Shown: positions 34,170 through 43,156 of the stretch, one piece after another
How the letters are laid out: each line of letters starts with the position of its first letter
Numbering within the stretch: the stretch's first letter is position 1
Assembly (NCBI GenBank): GCA_964343075.1
Contig: CAYFGT010000001.1
Span: 1-64,000, forward strand
DNA length: 64,000 nt
Direction: 5' to 3'
DNA from: UBA2588 sp964343075
Lineage (GTDB): Bacteria > Chloroflexota > Dehalococcoidia > Lucifugimonadales > UBA3495
Notes under the pieces: model-generated
Told to the model about the DNA's origin: nothing
Seen by the model: only the letters and a program-made list of their open reading frames with translations
Databases searched by the model: none
Program-made: the position numbers and the translations under genes

Positions 34170-35042
34170 ATGAATAAAGTGTTTGAATATGCAGATGCGT
34201 TGGATCTCAATCTGAGGTCCCCAAAAATAATAATGGTCCTCAAGCCATGGATTGATGTAGGCAGAGTTGGTACTAGGGTTATTCGATTTTTGAAAGACGC
34301 TTTGGATGCGCAAGAACTGGCTACGATGGTGAATCCCAGCTCTTTTTATGATTACACTATATATCGTCCTAGAACCTATTTCTCCAGAGGTAAAAGAATA
34401 TTTAGGCAACCTCAGACACGGTTGTATTATGCTAGACGGCCTGATGAGGCTAATGATCTTATTCTGATGGAAATGTTGGAACCTCATATCAATAGCGAAG
34501 ATTTCATAGATTCCATACTGGAATTGGCCAATAAATTTAATATTTCTGAATACACAATGATTGGCGGTATGTATGATATGGTTCCTCATACACGACCTTT
34601 AGTGGTGACCTCAATTACTAGCAATCCAAATCTAATAGATTCATTACAGGAATTTGATGTGCGGGAGAGTGACTATGAGGGGCCTACATCTATAACTTTG
34701 ATGATTCAACAAAATTTGAGAGATAAAGGAATTCCAACAAATACATTTGTCGTTCATCTGCCCCAATATTTAGAAATTGAAGAAGATTATAGTGGTCAGG
34801 CTCGTATCATGGAAATATTGTGTGCTCTGTATAATTTCCCTGAGAAGTATTTTGATAAACAGCAAGGAGATGATCAATACTTGGAAGCTGCCGCTTATAT
34901 CCAAAATGCTGAAGATATAACCAACCTGGTAGATATGCTGGAGCAATCTTACGATAGTACTTATACCAACAAGAACGATGTATTGACAGAGCTTTCCCCT
35001 GACATAGAGGATTTTTTGAAGGATATAGGTGGTACTCTATAG
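34170..35042 (+). CDS. PAC2 family protein
   Basis: 290 residues with the PAC2 (proteasome assembly chaperone 2) fold pattern: IIMVLKPWIDVGRVGTRVIR, ELATMVNPSSFYDYTIYRP, YTMIGGMYDMVPHTRP, and GPTSITLMIQQN. In archaea and eukaryotes relatives help proteasome assembly; bacterial members are uncharacterised. No proteasome gene is in this window. The C-terminal 60 residues are acidic and helical. It directly follows the metallohydrolase on the same strand. Confidence 0.75.
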   Translation: MNKVFEYADALDLNLRSPKIIMVLKPWIDVGRVGTRVIRFLKDALDAQELATMVNPSSFYDYTIYRPRTYFSRGKRIFRQPQTRLYYARRPDEANDLILMEMLEPHINSEDFIDSILELANKFNISEYTMIGGMYDMVPHTRPLVVTSITSNPNLIDSLQEFDVRESDYEGPTSITLMIQQNLRDKGIPTNTFVVHLPQYLEIEEDYSGQARIMEILCALYNFPEKYFDKQQGDDQYLEAAAYIQNAEDITNLVDMLEQSYDSTYTNKNDVLTELSPDIEDFLKDIGGTL

Positions 35043-35065
35043 GTTGGTTCAAATACACTTATTGA

Positions 35066-35094
35066 TTGACCAATATTGGCTATCTGTGTTAAAT
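35066..35094 (+). promoter_or_regulatory. Sigma-70 promoter of infC-rpmI-rplT
   Basis: TTGACC (35066-35071), 17-base spacer, TTAAAT (35089-35094). Initiation near 35101 gives a leader of about 28 bases before the infC start at 35129. Confidence 0.65.
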
Positions 35095-35128
35095 TTTACA
35101 CTCATTCACAAACATAGGAGTAGATACT

Positions 35129-35644
35129 ATAGCTCGACAATATAAAGTAAATGAACAGATTTCAGCTTCTAAAGTCATGTTAATTGGTGATAGAGGTGAG
35201 CAACATGGTGTCATGCCTATCCAGAAAGCTCTAGAATTTGCTAGAGATATTGGAACAGATCTTGTGGAAGTATCTCCTAATACGGACCCTCCCGTATGCA
35301 GGTTACTGGATTATGGTAAGCTTAGGTACCTGTCTGCTAAGAAAGAAAGAGAATCACGGAAGAGCCAGAAAGGTACTGAATTAAAGGAAATGAGATTCAG
35401 GCCCAACATAGGAGAACACGATCTTCAGTCAAAATTACGCAAAGTTAAAGAAATGATTGATGATGGAGCCAAAGTTAAACTAACTGTCAGATTTAGAGGT
35501 AGAGAAGCGATACACACCCAACTTGGGTTAACAGTTTTAAAAAGAGTAGCGGATGAACTAAAAGATGATGTAAAATTGGAGAGTTCTCCAGCAATGGAAG
35601 GTAGGTCGCTTTCCATGACTCTGGTTCCAAACACTAAGAAATAA
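35129..35644 (+). CDS. infC: Translation initiation factor IF-3, apparently from an AUA start
   Basis: 171 residues if counted from ATA 35129. The N-terminus ARQYKVNEQISASKVMLIGDRGEQHGVMPI aligns well with family starts, while the first in-frame ATG (35177) would remove 16 conserved residues. AGGAG at 35116-35120 is eight bases before ATA. The C-terminal domain has EMRFRPNIGEHDLQSK and VKLTVRFRGREAIH. IF-3 sorts start codons and is known to repress its own rare-start mRNA in other bacteria. It is first of the infC-rpmI-rplT operon. Confidence 0.9.
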   Translation: MARQYKVNEQISASKVMLIGDRGEQHGVMPIQKALEFARDIGTDLVEVSPNTDPPVCRLLDYGKLRYLSAKKERESRKSQKGTELKEMRFRPNIGEHDLQSKLRKVKEMIDDGAKVKLTVRFRGREAIHTQLGLTVLKRVADELKDDVKLESSPAMEGRSLSMTLVPNTKK

Positions 35645-35660
35645 TAGTTAGGTAGAAAAA

Positions 35661-35858
35661 ATGCCAAAATTGAAAACTCATAAAGGTGCAAAAGCTCGGA
35701 TCCATGTTACGGGTTCAGGGAAACTTATGAGACGACATAGAAATAGTAGCCATTTAAGGCGCAAAAAACCGAATAAAGTGACCCATAAATACGATCAGAA
35801 AACAGCTGTAAGTGAGAGTGATGTTAAGAGACTCTCTAAGTTGATGCCGTACCAATAG
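35661..35858 (+). CDS. rpmI: Ribosomal protein L35
   Basis: 65 residues, highly basic, typical length. MPKLKTHKGAKARIHVTGSGKLMRRH and SSHLRRKKPNK match the family. It lies 16 bases after infC and 20 before rplT, the universal order. Confidence 0.97.
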   Translation: MPKLKTHKGAKARIHVTGSGKLMRRHRNSSHLRRKKPNKVTHKYDQKTAVSESDVKRLSKLMPYQ

Positions 35859-35878
35859 GGTAGTCCAGGAGAATATAG

Positions 35879-36241
35879 ATGTCTAGAGTAAAACGAGGTG
35901 TAACAAAGAGAGCAAGACACAAAAAAGTCTTGCTTGCCGCGAGAGGCTATCAAGGCTCATCTCATAGAAACTACAAATGGGCTAAAGAAGCCCTAATACA
36001 TGCATGGTCGCATTCTTATAGGCATAGGAAACAGAGGAAATCTGATTTCCGAAGGCTTTGGATAGCAAGAATCAATGCAGCTTGCCGAAATTCAGATATG
36101 AAGTATAGTGAATTTATCGCTGGGCTTAAGAATGCAGGTATAGAGATCGATCGCAAAATGATGGCAGATATGGCGGTGAACGACACCCCCGCCTTTAACA
36201 AACTGATCGAGATAGCTAACCAGAATTTAGTTCGTAATTAA
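35879..36241 (+). CDS. rplT: Ribosomal protein L20
   Basis: 120 residues. MSRVKRGVTKRARHKKVLLAARGYQGSSHRNYK and the LWIARINAACR block are classic. L20 binds 23S rRNA early in assembly and often represses its own operon; I see no clear operator here. It ends the infC operon, and the next gene converges with a 13-base gap. Confidence 0.98.
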   Translation: MSRVKRGVTKRARHKKVLLAARGYQGSSHRNYKWAKEALIHAWSHSYRHRKQRKSDFRRLWIARINAACRNSDMKYSEFIAGLKNAGIEIDRKMMADMAVNDTPAFNKLIEIANQNLVRN

Positions 36242-36254
36242 CATCTAAATACAA

Positions 36255-36659
36255 TTAGTCCGAAAGTTCAAATCCATAGTAATCATCTTGTTCAATTACC
36301 TTTATTAAAGATGCTTGAGATAAAGTAATTGGTTTGATAGGGGTGGACCAAGTTCCTGTCAGCAACTTGTGGAGGTTGCCAATAGTACGAGGTTTGTTTT
36401 TACTGGTTAATAAAATTCTAAAGATCATTTCTTTGATAGGCATATCAGTATTTATATAATTATCGTCTGCTTTGCAGTTTGACGTTATCTCGGCAACCAG
36501 TTTCTCTGGAGTAGGAAGTTCACTAACTGGTTTATTCCAAGATGGACAATTGGGATGAAGTCGTTCTGCTAGTAAAACTAGTGCAGATCTGTTCAATTGG
36601 TCGATCCTAGCGAAGCTAATTTTGCATGTAATTTCAGATATGTCTGGTTTAATTGTCAT
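36255..36659 (-). CDS. Protein of unknown function with possible winged-helix domain, coupled to moeA
   Basis: 134 residues, not recognised with certainty. The C-terminal 70 residues (about 65-130: MPIKEMIFRILLTSKNKPRT, IGNLHKLLTGTW, ITLSQASLIKVIEQDDYYGF) read like a small winged-helix domain. The N-terminal half holds three Cys without a clear zinc pattern. Its ATG overlaps the moeA stop by one base, so it is translated with moeA. A role in Mo-cofactor use or in regulation is speculative. Confidence 0.5.
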   Translation of the reverse strand: MTIKPDISEITCKISFARIDQLNRSALVLLAERLHPNCPSWNKPVSELPTPEKLVAEITSNCKADDNYINTDMPIKEMIFRILLTSKNKPRTIGNLHKLLTGTWSTPIKPITLSQASLIKVIEQDDYYGFELSD

Positions 36660-37951
36660 TATGTTACCTCTTCATTCCAATCGGTCATGATTATTTTTAC
36701 TGTGTCACCATTTTGTTTACTTGTTTCATTTTCTGGGCAGATCGCTAACCCGTTTGACTTTGACATTGATGTCAGTATATTAGATCCTTGTGGACCTGTA
36801 GGTGTGGCGATGAATCCACTATTTGATTCACTAACTACCACTCGAGCATACACTCTTCGTCCATCGAAGTTATGGATTGTACCATTTAATGTCCCAGATA
36901 CAATAGTTCTATTAAGTTTTTGTTTACCTCGCATCTTTAGAATTGAAGGCCTGCCAAACATTTCAAATGCTACTAATGCGCTCACAGGGTTTCCGGGTAA
37001 TCCGATCAAAGGGATAGTTGTTCCTTTGATATTTATTATTCCAAAAGCTAGAGGCTTAGCGGGGCGCATTCGGACTGACCAGAAATTCATTTCCCCGTTT
37101 TTTGTGAGTACTTCTTTTACAAAGTCATAATCTCCTTTTGACACTCCTGCTGATGTCAGTATGAGGTCACAATCATAGCACGCATTTATCGCCTTCTCGA
37201 GGTCTTCTAAGGTATCTTCTGCAATGCCTATACGTTTAGCAATCCCTCCAGATGCTTGGATGGCAGCGCATAATCCATAACTATTACTGTCGTAGATTTT
37301 TGAATGGCCCAAATTTTGACCTAACTCAGTTAGTTCATCCCCTGTAGATATCACACCTACGACAGGCTTGCGGATCACTTCAGCATGACTGAGGCCTAAG
37401 GAAGCCAACACGGCGATCTCTTGCTGCCTTATACTGATGTTTGATTCTAGGATCAAGTCACCTATCTTGACATCTTCCGCTGCAGCTCGAATGTTAGCTC
37501 CCTCGGGTATCTTAGTGTTGATAGAGATTTCTTCCAGAGAGACATTGTTACTGAGTCTAGAGACTTCGTCGGTTTCTTCAAATGGGACTACGGCTGTTGC
37601 GCCGTAAGGGATTGATGCACCGGTCATGATTCTTACTGCAGTTCCATGCGAGACAGTTATGGTAGGGACTGAACCTGCAGGCACGGTTCCAATCACTTTG
37701 AGCGTGATCGGGTTTGATTCTGTGTATCCAGCTACATCATTTGCTATTACAGCGTATCCGTCCATGCCTGAATTAGGGGTCGGGGGCAAATTTATACTCG
37801 AGTAAATATCGGTAGCTAATGTATAGCCTAAAGTTTCTAGGATGGGTTTATTTGTAGTAGGCAACTTTTGGAAATGCTGGAGGATTGACGTCAAAGCATC
37901 TTCAACTGATAGCATATCTTCATCTACGTGTTTATGTATGTGTTCTTCCAT
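36659..37951 (-). CDS. moeA: Molybdopterin molybdotransferase
   Basis: 430 residues. Family blocks are NLPPTPNSGMDGYAVIANDV, VRIMTGASIPYGATAVVPFEETDE, GVISTGDELTELG, TSAGVSKGDYDFVKEVL and PLIGLPGNPVSALVAFEMF. MoeA inserts molybdate into adenylylated molybdopterin. The molybdenum hydroxylase at 5870 would need this activity. It begins two bases after pheT, an unusual partner, and is followed by the unknown 134-residue gene. No other moa or mob gene is in the window. Confidence 0.96.
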   Translation of the reverse strand: MEEHIHKHVDEDMLSVEDALTSILQHFQKLPTTNKPILETLGYTLATDIYSSINLPPTPNSGMDGYAVIANDVAGYTESNPITLKVIGTVPAGSVPTITVSHGTAVRIMTGASIPYGATAVVPFEETDEVSRLSNNVSLEEISINTKIPEGANIRAAAEDVKIGDLILESNISIRQQEIAVLASLGLSHAEVIRKPVVGVISTGDELTELGQNLGHSKIYDSNSYGLCAAIQASGGIAKRIGIAEDTLEDLEKAINACYDCDLILTSAGVSKGDYDFVKEVLTKNGEMNFWSVRMRPAKPLAFGIINIKGTTIPLIGLPGNPVSALVAFEMFGRPSILKMRGKQKLNRTIVSGTLNGTIHNFDGRRVYARVVVSESNSGFIATPTGPQGSNILTSMSKSNGLAICPENETSKQNGDTVKIIMTDWNEEVT

Positions 37952-37953
37952 GC

Positions 37954-40359
37954 CTAATCCTTGTATTGTCGTAGTCTTGCTGCAAAACTTTTTTTCGATT
38001 GATCTATTATGGCGTCTATTTGTTTGGAGATTTGTTCGTTGGTTAATGTCTCACTCATACTTTGAAAATGAATACGTATACCTAAAGATTTTTTCCCTGG
38101 GTCTAGCTCATCTCCAGAATATACATCAAATATATCTACTGCTGTCACGTAAGGCTGCTTTAGTATCTGTGCTGTGATATCAGAAGAATTAGTAGTGTCA
38201 TCAACTATTAAAGCGAGATCTCTGATTGCTTCAGGGAATCGGGAAATTTGTTCAAATTTATTGTTTGCGGGAGGGTTGGCAGAGAGTATCTTCGATAATT
38301 CTATATCGAACATGAACACAGGCTCTAGTTGGATATCAAAATTTTGCAATACAGATTTTTTCACTCTACCTATAGTTCCAATTACAGTGCCTAGGTACGA
38401 TATAGTTGCGGATTGATTTGTTTCATAACTCCCGTCCGAACCCAGCGAGTACTCTACATTTATATTAAGTCCAGCGAATACCTGTTCCAAGATTCCTTTG
38501 GTGTCATAAAATGATATATCTTCCGGATGGAGATTCCAGTGATTAGGACTCTTTTGACCAGTACATATTCCGGTGATTCTTTCATTCTCGTTTGGTAACC
38601 CTTCATCACTGGGGTAGAACACTCTACCTAATTCAAATAGTTTGAATGGGCCTTCTGAATAAAATTGATTTTGTTGTAGTGTGGCCAATAAACTTTGTCT
38701 AAGGGATGTTCTTAGTTGAGTGTAAAGACCACTCATTGGGTTTAGCACATTTATTGATTTTGGTAGTGTATCTGATAATTCTAGTTTTGCTATTGAGGAG
38801 TCATCTGTAAGTGGGTATGAGATAATTTCTTGGAGGCCCGATTTCACGAGGAGATCCCTGATCGCTTCTTTCTCGATGTAAGGATTGTTTGTTTGGTGGT
38901 GAGGGATTTGTGAAGACAGCATCCTTATCGGAACTTCGTCATAACCTACGATCCGTATGATTTCTTCTACTAGATCTTCGGGCAACGTAATGTCATTTCT
39001 CCAATAGGGAATCGTGCACACTAATTCATGTTCACTAACTTCGGAACATGTGATCCCTAAGCTGGTTAAAACGTCTAAGCATTTAGGAATTGCAATATCC
39101 ATTCCTAATATCGAAATGATTTTGTTAGTAGTTAGTCTGATTTCTTGAGATTCCTTCTCTGGATCAGTGTCTACGTCGATATAGGCATCTAGATAACTCG
39201 CTTCTAGCATTTGTGTGATGAGGCTTATAGCTCGATTCAACCCATAAACGGGTAATTCTGGGTTGAGAGACTTTTCAAATCTGATAGATGCATCAGTCTT
39301 CACCCTATACTTGTCAGAAGATTGCCGGTTATTAAACCCATCGAAGCTTGCTGATTCTAGTAGAATATCTGTGGTGTGCTCGGTTATTTGAGTGCTTTGA
39401 CCACCCATGATTCCCGCAAGAGCGATCGGGTTTGACTCATCGGCTATTACCAAGGTTTCTGTATCAAGACTGAGAGTCTGGCCATCTAATAATGTGATAG
39501 ATTCGTCTTCAGAAGATCTCCTTATTTTAACAACATTGTTAGGTATAGTACTGAGATCAAAGGCATGCATAGGTTGGTTAAGCTCATACATAACGAAATT
39601 TGTAATGTCTACAATATTATTTATTGGGTTGAGGCCTGTTTTCTTGAGGCGATCTTTTAACCAATCTGGAGATTCTTGTATTTTCACATTCTTGATAATT
39701 GCTCCTGTGTAACGAGGACAGAGGTCTGGAGCTTCTATTTTGATAGTTAGTGTATCATTAGTACTGGTTGTAGGTGGGGCCATGATGGGCATGCATAAGG
39801 TTTTGTTTGTAAGTGCAGCTATCTCTCTCGCAATACCTGTTACAGAGTAGCAATCGGATCTGTTAGGGGTTAGCTCAATATCCAGCACTGTATCAGCTAA
39901 AATGGATTCAACATTGATACCAACTTCGGTTTCTTCAGGTAAAATTAGGATCCCGTTATGGTCATCACCAATTCCTAGTTCCAATTCTGAGCATATCATC
40001 CCTTCGGAGGTGACACCTCTAATTTTGCTGGGTTTCAGCGTTTCATAAGTACCAGACCTAGGATTGTAGAGTTTAGAACCTGGTCTGGCTAAACAAATTT
40101 TTGTACCTTCTTGCACGTTCGGCGCACCGCATACGATTTGTAATCGCTCAGAATTGATTTCTACGGTACATAAAGAAAGCCGGTCTGCGTTGGGGTGTTT
40201 CGCTACAGATGTGACTAGTCCCACGTAACAATGTTTCCATCCACCTATAGAGATAATTTCATTAACTTCTAGTCCTGCCATTGTTAATCGGTGTGCTAGT
40301 TCCTTTATATCACTTTCGATATCAACGTATTGTTTTAACCAGTTTACTGAGAGTTTCAT
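37954..40359 (-). CDS. pheT: Phenylalanyl-tRNA synthetase beta subunit
   Basis: 801 residues, full length. It has the EMAP-like tRNA-binding domain (VTSVAKHPNADRLSLC, around 50-75), the B3/B4 editing core (PNRSDCYSVTGIAREI), B5 (DLVEEIIRIVGYDEVP) and the C-terminal ferredoxin-fold anticodon domain (FQSMSETLTNEQI). It pairs with PheS 18 bases upstream to form the alpha2beta2 enzyme. Confidence 0.97.
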   Translation of the reverse strand: MKLSVNWLKQYVDIESDIKELAHRLTMAGLEVNEIISIGGWKHCYVGLVTSVAKHPNADRLSLCTVEINSERLQIVCGAPNVQEGTKICLARPGSKLYNPRSGTYETLKPSKIRGVTSEGMICSELELGIGDDHNGILILPEETEVGINVESILADTVLDIELTPNRSDCYSVTGIAREIAALTNKTLCMPIMAPPTTSTNDTLTIKIEAPDLCPRYTGAIIKNVKIQESPDWLKDRLKKTGLNPINNIVDITNFVMYELNQPMHAFDLSTIPNNVVKIRRSSEDESITLLDGQTLSLDTETLVIADESNPIALAGIMGGQSTQITEHTTDILLESASFDGFNNRQSSDKYRVKTDASIRFEKSLNPELPVYGLNRAISLITQMLEASYLDAYIDVDTDPEKESQEIRLTTNKIISILGMDIAIPKCLDVLTSLGITCSEVSEHELVCTIPYWRNDITLPEDLVEEIIRIVGYDEVPIRMLSSQIPHHQTNNPYIEKEAIRDLLVKSGLQEIISYPLTDDSSIAKLELSDTLPKSINVLNPMSGLYTQLRTSLRQSLLATLQQNQFYSEGPFKLFELGRVFYPSDEGLPNENERITGICTGQKSPNHWNLHPEDISFYDTKGILEQVFAGLNINVEYSLGSDGSYETNQSATISYLGTVIGTIGRVKKSVLQNFDIQLEPVFMFDIELSKILSANPPANNKFEQISRFPEAIRDLALIVDDTTNSSDITAQILKQPYVTAVDIFDVYSGDELDPGKKSLGIRIHFQSMSETLTNEQISKQIDAIIDQSKKSFAARLRQYKD

Positions 40360-40377
40360 ATAAAGATAGTCTCTGTT

Positions 40378-41424
40378 TTAGAATTGCCGTAGGAATTTCA
40401 AATTGTTTGAGTAAAAATGCCTGATGTCGTCTATCCCGTACTTGAGCATTGCAATTCTTTCAGGCCCCAAACCAAAGGCAAATCCTGTGTACTCTTCTGG
40501 GTCATATCCCACTCCTGATAAAACTTTAGGATGAACCATGCCGGCACCCATAATTTCGATCCATCCCGTGCCTTTGCAGATCCGACATTGGGAATTTGAT
40601 CCACCGCATGAAAAGCAGTCAATCGACATATCTACGCCAGGTTCCACAAAAGGGAAATAGTCACATCGAAATCTTACTTTTCTGTCTGATCCAAACATTT
40701 GTCGTGCAAATTCATACAATGTTCCCTTTAAGTCGGAGAAATTTATCCCTTTATCTACAGCAAGTCCTTCGATCTGGAAGAAATGCCATTCGTGCGTAGC
40801 GTCTGTCGCTTCGTATCTGTAACATTTCCCAGGTACTATGACTCGGATCGGAGGAGACGTTTGCTCCATAAGTCTTGCTTGCATGGGAGAAGTGTGAGTC
40901 CTGAGTAAGATAGTATTTTGTGTGTTTAACTCTGTATTATCTATCCAGAGTGTATTCCACATGTCTCTCGCGGGGTGGCCTAAAGGGATATTAAGTTTCT
41001 CAAAATTGTAAATATCCCACTCTACTTCTGGGCCTTCTGTTATATCGAATCCCATACGAATGAAAATTTGAGATATTTCCCGCACAACTTGCGTCGTGGG
41101 GTGTAATTTACCTTGGTAAAGAGGAAATCCAGGCAGAGTTACGTCTAAACCTTCAGCTGTGTTAGTTTCATTGTTGACCCTGCCGACAGCGATTGTAAGT
41201 AATGTCTCTAACGATTCTTTAGTTTTGTTAGCTTCAATCCCAACCGCTCGCTTGTCTTCGGCTGATAGGCTGGGGATTCCGCTCAGTAATTGTGCAAGGG
41301 CTCCCTTTCTTCCAAGGAATTTAATTCTCCAAGCATCAATCCCGTCGGATGACTGTATTGCATCTAGTTCTTCCGAAGCATTTTTATGGAGGTCTTTTAA
41401 AGTTTGCGGACTCAGTTTGGTCAA
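40378..41424 (-). CDS. pheS: Phenylalanyl-tRNA synthetase alpha subunit
   Basis: 348 residues. Class II motifs are visible: LHPTTQVVREISQIFIRMGF, the active-site THTSPMQARLM, YRYEATDATHEWHFFQIEGLAVDKG, and the C-terminal GFAFGLGPERIAMLKYGIDDIR. The start must be TTG 41424, since the frame meets a stop five codons upstream and there is no nearby ATG. The leader is about 57 bases and contains a small hairpin; it is too short for a T-box. First gene of pheS-pheT-moeA. Confidence 0.97.
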   Translation of the reverse strand: MTKLSPQTLKDLHKNASEELDAIQSSDGIDAWRIKFLGRKGALAQLLSGIPSLSAEDKRAVGIEANKTKESLETLLTIAVGRVNNETNTAEGLDVTLPGFPLYQGKLHPTTQVVREISQIFIRMGFDITEGPEVEWDIYNFEKLNIPLGHPARDMWNTLWIDNTELNTQNTILLRTHTSPMQARLMEQTSPPIRVIVPGKCYRYEATDATHEWHFFQIEGLAVDKGINFSDLKGTLYEFARQMFGSDRKVRFRCDYFPFVEPGVDMSIDCFSCGGSNSQCRICKGTGWIEIMGAGMVHPKVLSGVGYDPEEYTGFAFGLGPERIAMLKYGIDDIRHFYSNNLKFLRQF

Positions 41425-41433
41425 GTGAAACTC

Positions 41434-41466
41434 GATTTACAATTTAGTTTGGAATGACTGTAAATC
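41434..41466 (-). promoter_or_regulatory. Leader hairpin before pheS
   Basis: GATTTACA (41434-41441) pairs with TGTAAATC (41459-41466), an exact 8-bp stem with a 17-base loop. It lies inside the predicted pheS leader. A regulatory role is possible but unproven. Confidence 0.35.
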
Positions 41467-41487
41467 CAATATATCAATCCGGGCTTA

Positions 41488-41516
41488 ATTATAGTTTTCT
41501 ATGTTACAGTGGTCAA
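41488..41516 (-). promoter_or_regulatory. Near-consensus promoter of pheS-pheT-moeA
   Basis: Minus-strand TTGACC (41516-41511), 17-base spacer, TATAAT (41493-41488), a perfect -10 box. Initiation near 41481 gives a 57-base leader before the TTG start. Confidence 0.85.
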
Positions 41517-41541
41517 GAATCACAAGACTAAGTATTTGTAT

Positions 41542-42777
41542 ATGAACAAACTTCAAAGTATGGTCAATCGATTGAGATACCCTGGCTGGACAGTATTTCT
41601 ACTATCATTCTGTAATTTAGTGGTGGAAGGTGGGGCCAAGAACGTTGAATCTGTATTTTATCTAGCTTGGAGGAACGGATTCAAGCGAGGTGCTACCGTA
41701 ACCTCATTAATCTTTTCACTAGGTGGGTTATTGGGAGCTATTGCATCTCCTTTTTTAGGAAAACTATTAGATAGATTAGGGCCTAAAACATTTTTTGTTA
41801 TTGCAGGGCTTGTGATCCTGATTGGTTGGCAGTTGAGTAGTTACGCTCCGGGTCTCTGGTATCTGTTTCTGTTTTATAGTTTTGTAGCTGCGCTTGGACA
41901 TACCTCAATATCATCGTTTACTGCTATGGCTACTTTATCTCCTTGGTTTTCTAATACCAGAGGGACAGTTCTGGGATTAGCAGATTCAGGAAATCCGTTG
42001 GGGCAGGCAATATTTACCCCTCTTTCCCAGTTATTGGTATTAGGATTAGGTTGGCGATGGTCTTTCAGAATAATAGGACTAATATTTTTCATGCTGATTT
42101 TTCCTCTCAACTTATTGTTCCAAAAACCTATACCGGTTTGGGACGATGAAGTGGATGAAGAAGAAAATGATCAAGTGATATCTAATTACTCTGACTTTAA
42201 AGCCTTCAAAGTTAAGTCAGTGTGGTGGATGGTTGGGGCAAGAGGATTCTTATCTATATCCAATCAAATGATCAGATTGCATATATTAGCCTATTTTGTT
42301 TTGTCTGGATATGACCAAATGAGCGCAGCAACAGCGGTCGGATTAATAGGTGTAGTGAGCGTAATGGGCCGTCCAAGTTTGGGATACATGTCGGATAAAT
42401 TTGGCAGAGAGATAATGTTTACGCTAGGCATAGGGCTTCAAATTATCGCGATTCTTATACTTGTATTGACAAATAATATGAATACAATTCTCCCTCTTTT
42501 ATTGTATGTGGCTTTTTCAGGTTTAACCGATGGGATAGGAGGTCTCATACTTTCTGCTAAAGCGGGAGATATTTACCCTAAGATTCATATGGGTGAAATT
42601 TTAGGATTGGTAGAAATCGGGAGAGGCATTGGTATAGCTGTTGGCCCCATACTAGGAGGAATATTATTTGACCTAAATGGTGATTACTTGTTAGCATTTG
42701 TTATAGCTATGATGCTGTCTTTGGTATCGATACTGTGCTGTTGGATGATTAAGGTTTCTGAAAACTCACTTCAGTAG
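41542..42777 (+). CDS. Major facilitator superfamily transporter
   Basis: 411 residues with about 12 transmembrane helices and a charged central loop (about 195-215, WDDEVDEEENDQ). The loop after helix 2 carries GKLLDRLGPKTFF, a family-type GxxxDRxGP motif, and a related GYMSDKFGREIM follows in the second half. It resembles the monocarboxylate/oxalate antiporter branch of the superfamily, but substrate cannot be told. I use the ATG at 41542; a GTG at 41509 lacks a ribosome site. Carboxylate uptake would fit the catabolic genes. Confidence 0.82.
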   Translation: MNKLQSMVNRLRYPGWTVFLLSFCNLVVEGGAKNVESVFYLAWRNGFKRGATVTSLIFSLGGLLGAIASPFLGKLLDRLGPKTFFVIAGLVILIGWQLSSYAPGLWYLFLFYSFVAALGHTSISSFTAMATLSPWFSNTRGTVLGLADSGNPLGQAIFTPLSQLLVLGLGWRWSFRIIGLIFFMLIFPLNLLFQKPIPVWDDEVDEEENDQVISNYSDFKAFKVKSVWWMVGARGFLSISNQMIRLHILAYFVLSGYDQMSAATAVGLIGVVSVMGRPSLGYMSDKFGREIMFTLGIGLQIIAILILVLTNNMNTILPLLLYVAFSGLTDGIGGLILSAKAGDIYPKIHMGEILGLVEIGRGIGIAVGPILGGILFDLNGDYLLAFVIAMMLSLVSILCCWMIKVSENSLQ

Positions 42778-42805
42778 TCGACTTCATAGCGATTTAGGAG
42801 GTAGT

Positions 42806-43156
42806 ATGCCTATAATTCAAAGACCATATGTTCCGCCGGACGATGAAATTCCTAAGGATGAAAACTTCTCTACGCCTGGTACAGTGAATGAGGACGATAT
42901 ATCGGATGAACCGATAACTTTTTATGCTGATTCCCTGCATATATATTCAAGCCTTTATTCCGCAGTACTTTTCTTTGGTGAACAAATGGAAGAACGAGAA
43001 CCGATATTACGAAGTAGGATTAAAGTCAGTCCTCAGATGCTGAAAGCACTCGCAGTGTTGGCAACTAAGCATGTGAAAGATTATGAGAATGCAATTGGAC
43101 CTATTGAATTGCCACCTCAGGTTTATGATGCTTGGGAAATTGAATCCGATGAATGA
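42806..43156 (+). CDS. DUF3467-like small protein
   Basis: 116 residues. The first 45 are acidic and probably disordered. The rest (ADSLHIYSSLYSAVLFFGEQ, then RSRIKVSPQMLKALAVLATKHVKDYENAIGPI) looks like the DUF3467 beta-sandwich, whose members are often short and of unknown function. AGGAGG ribosome site. It overlaps the next gene by eight bases. Confidence 0.5.
   Translation: MPIIQRPYVPPDDEIPKDENFSTPGTVNEDDISDEPITFYADSLHIYSSLYSAVLFFGEQMEEREPILRSRIKVSPQMLKALAVLATKHVKDYENAIGPIELPPQVYDAWEIESDE

Noticed and set aside
41425..41541. T-box riboswitch before pheS
   Set aside because: The leader is only about 57 bases and shows no T-box sequence or specifier stem.
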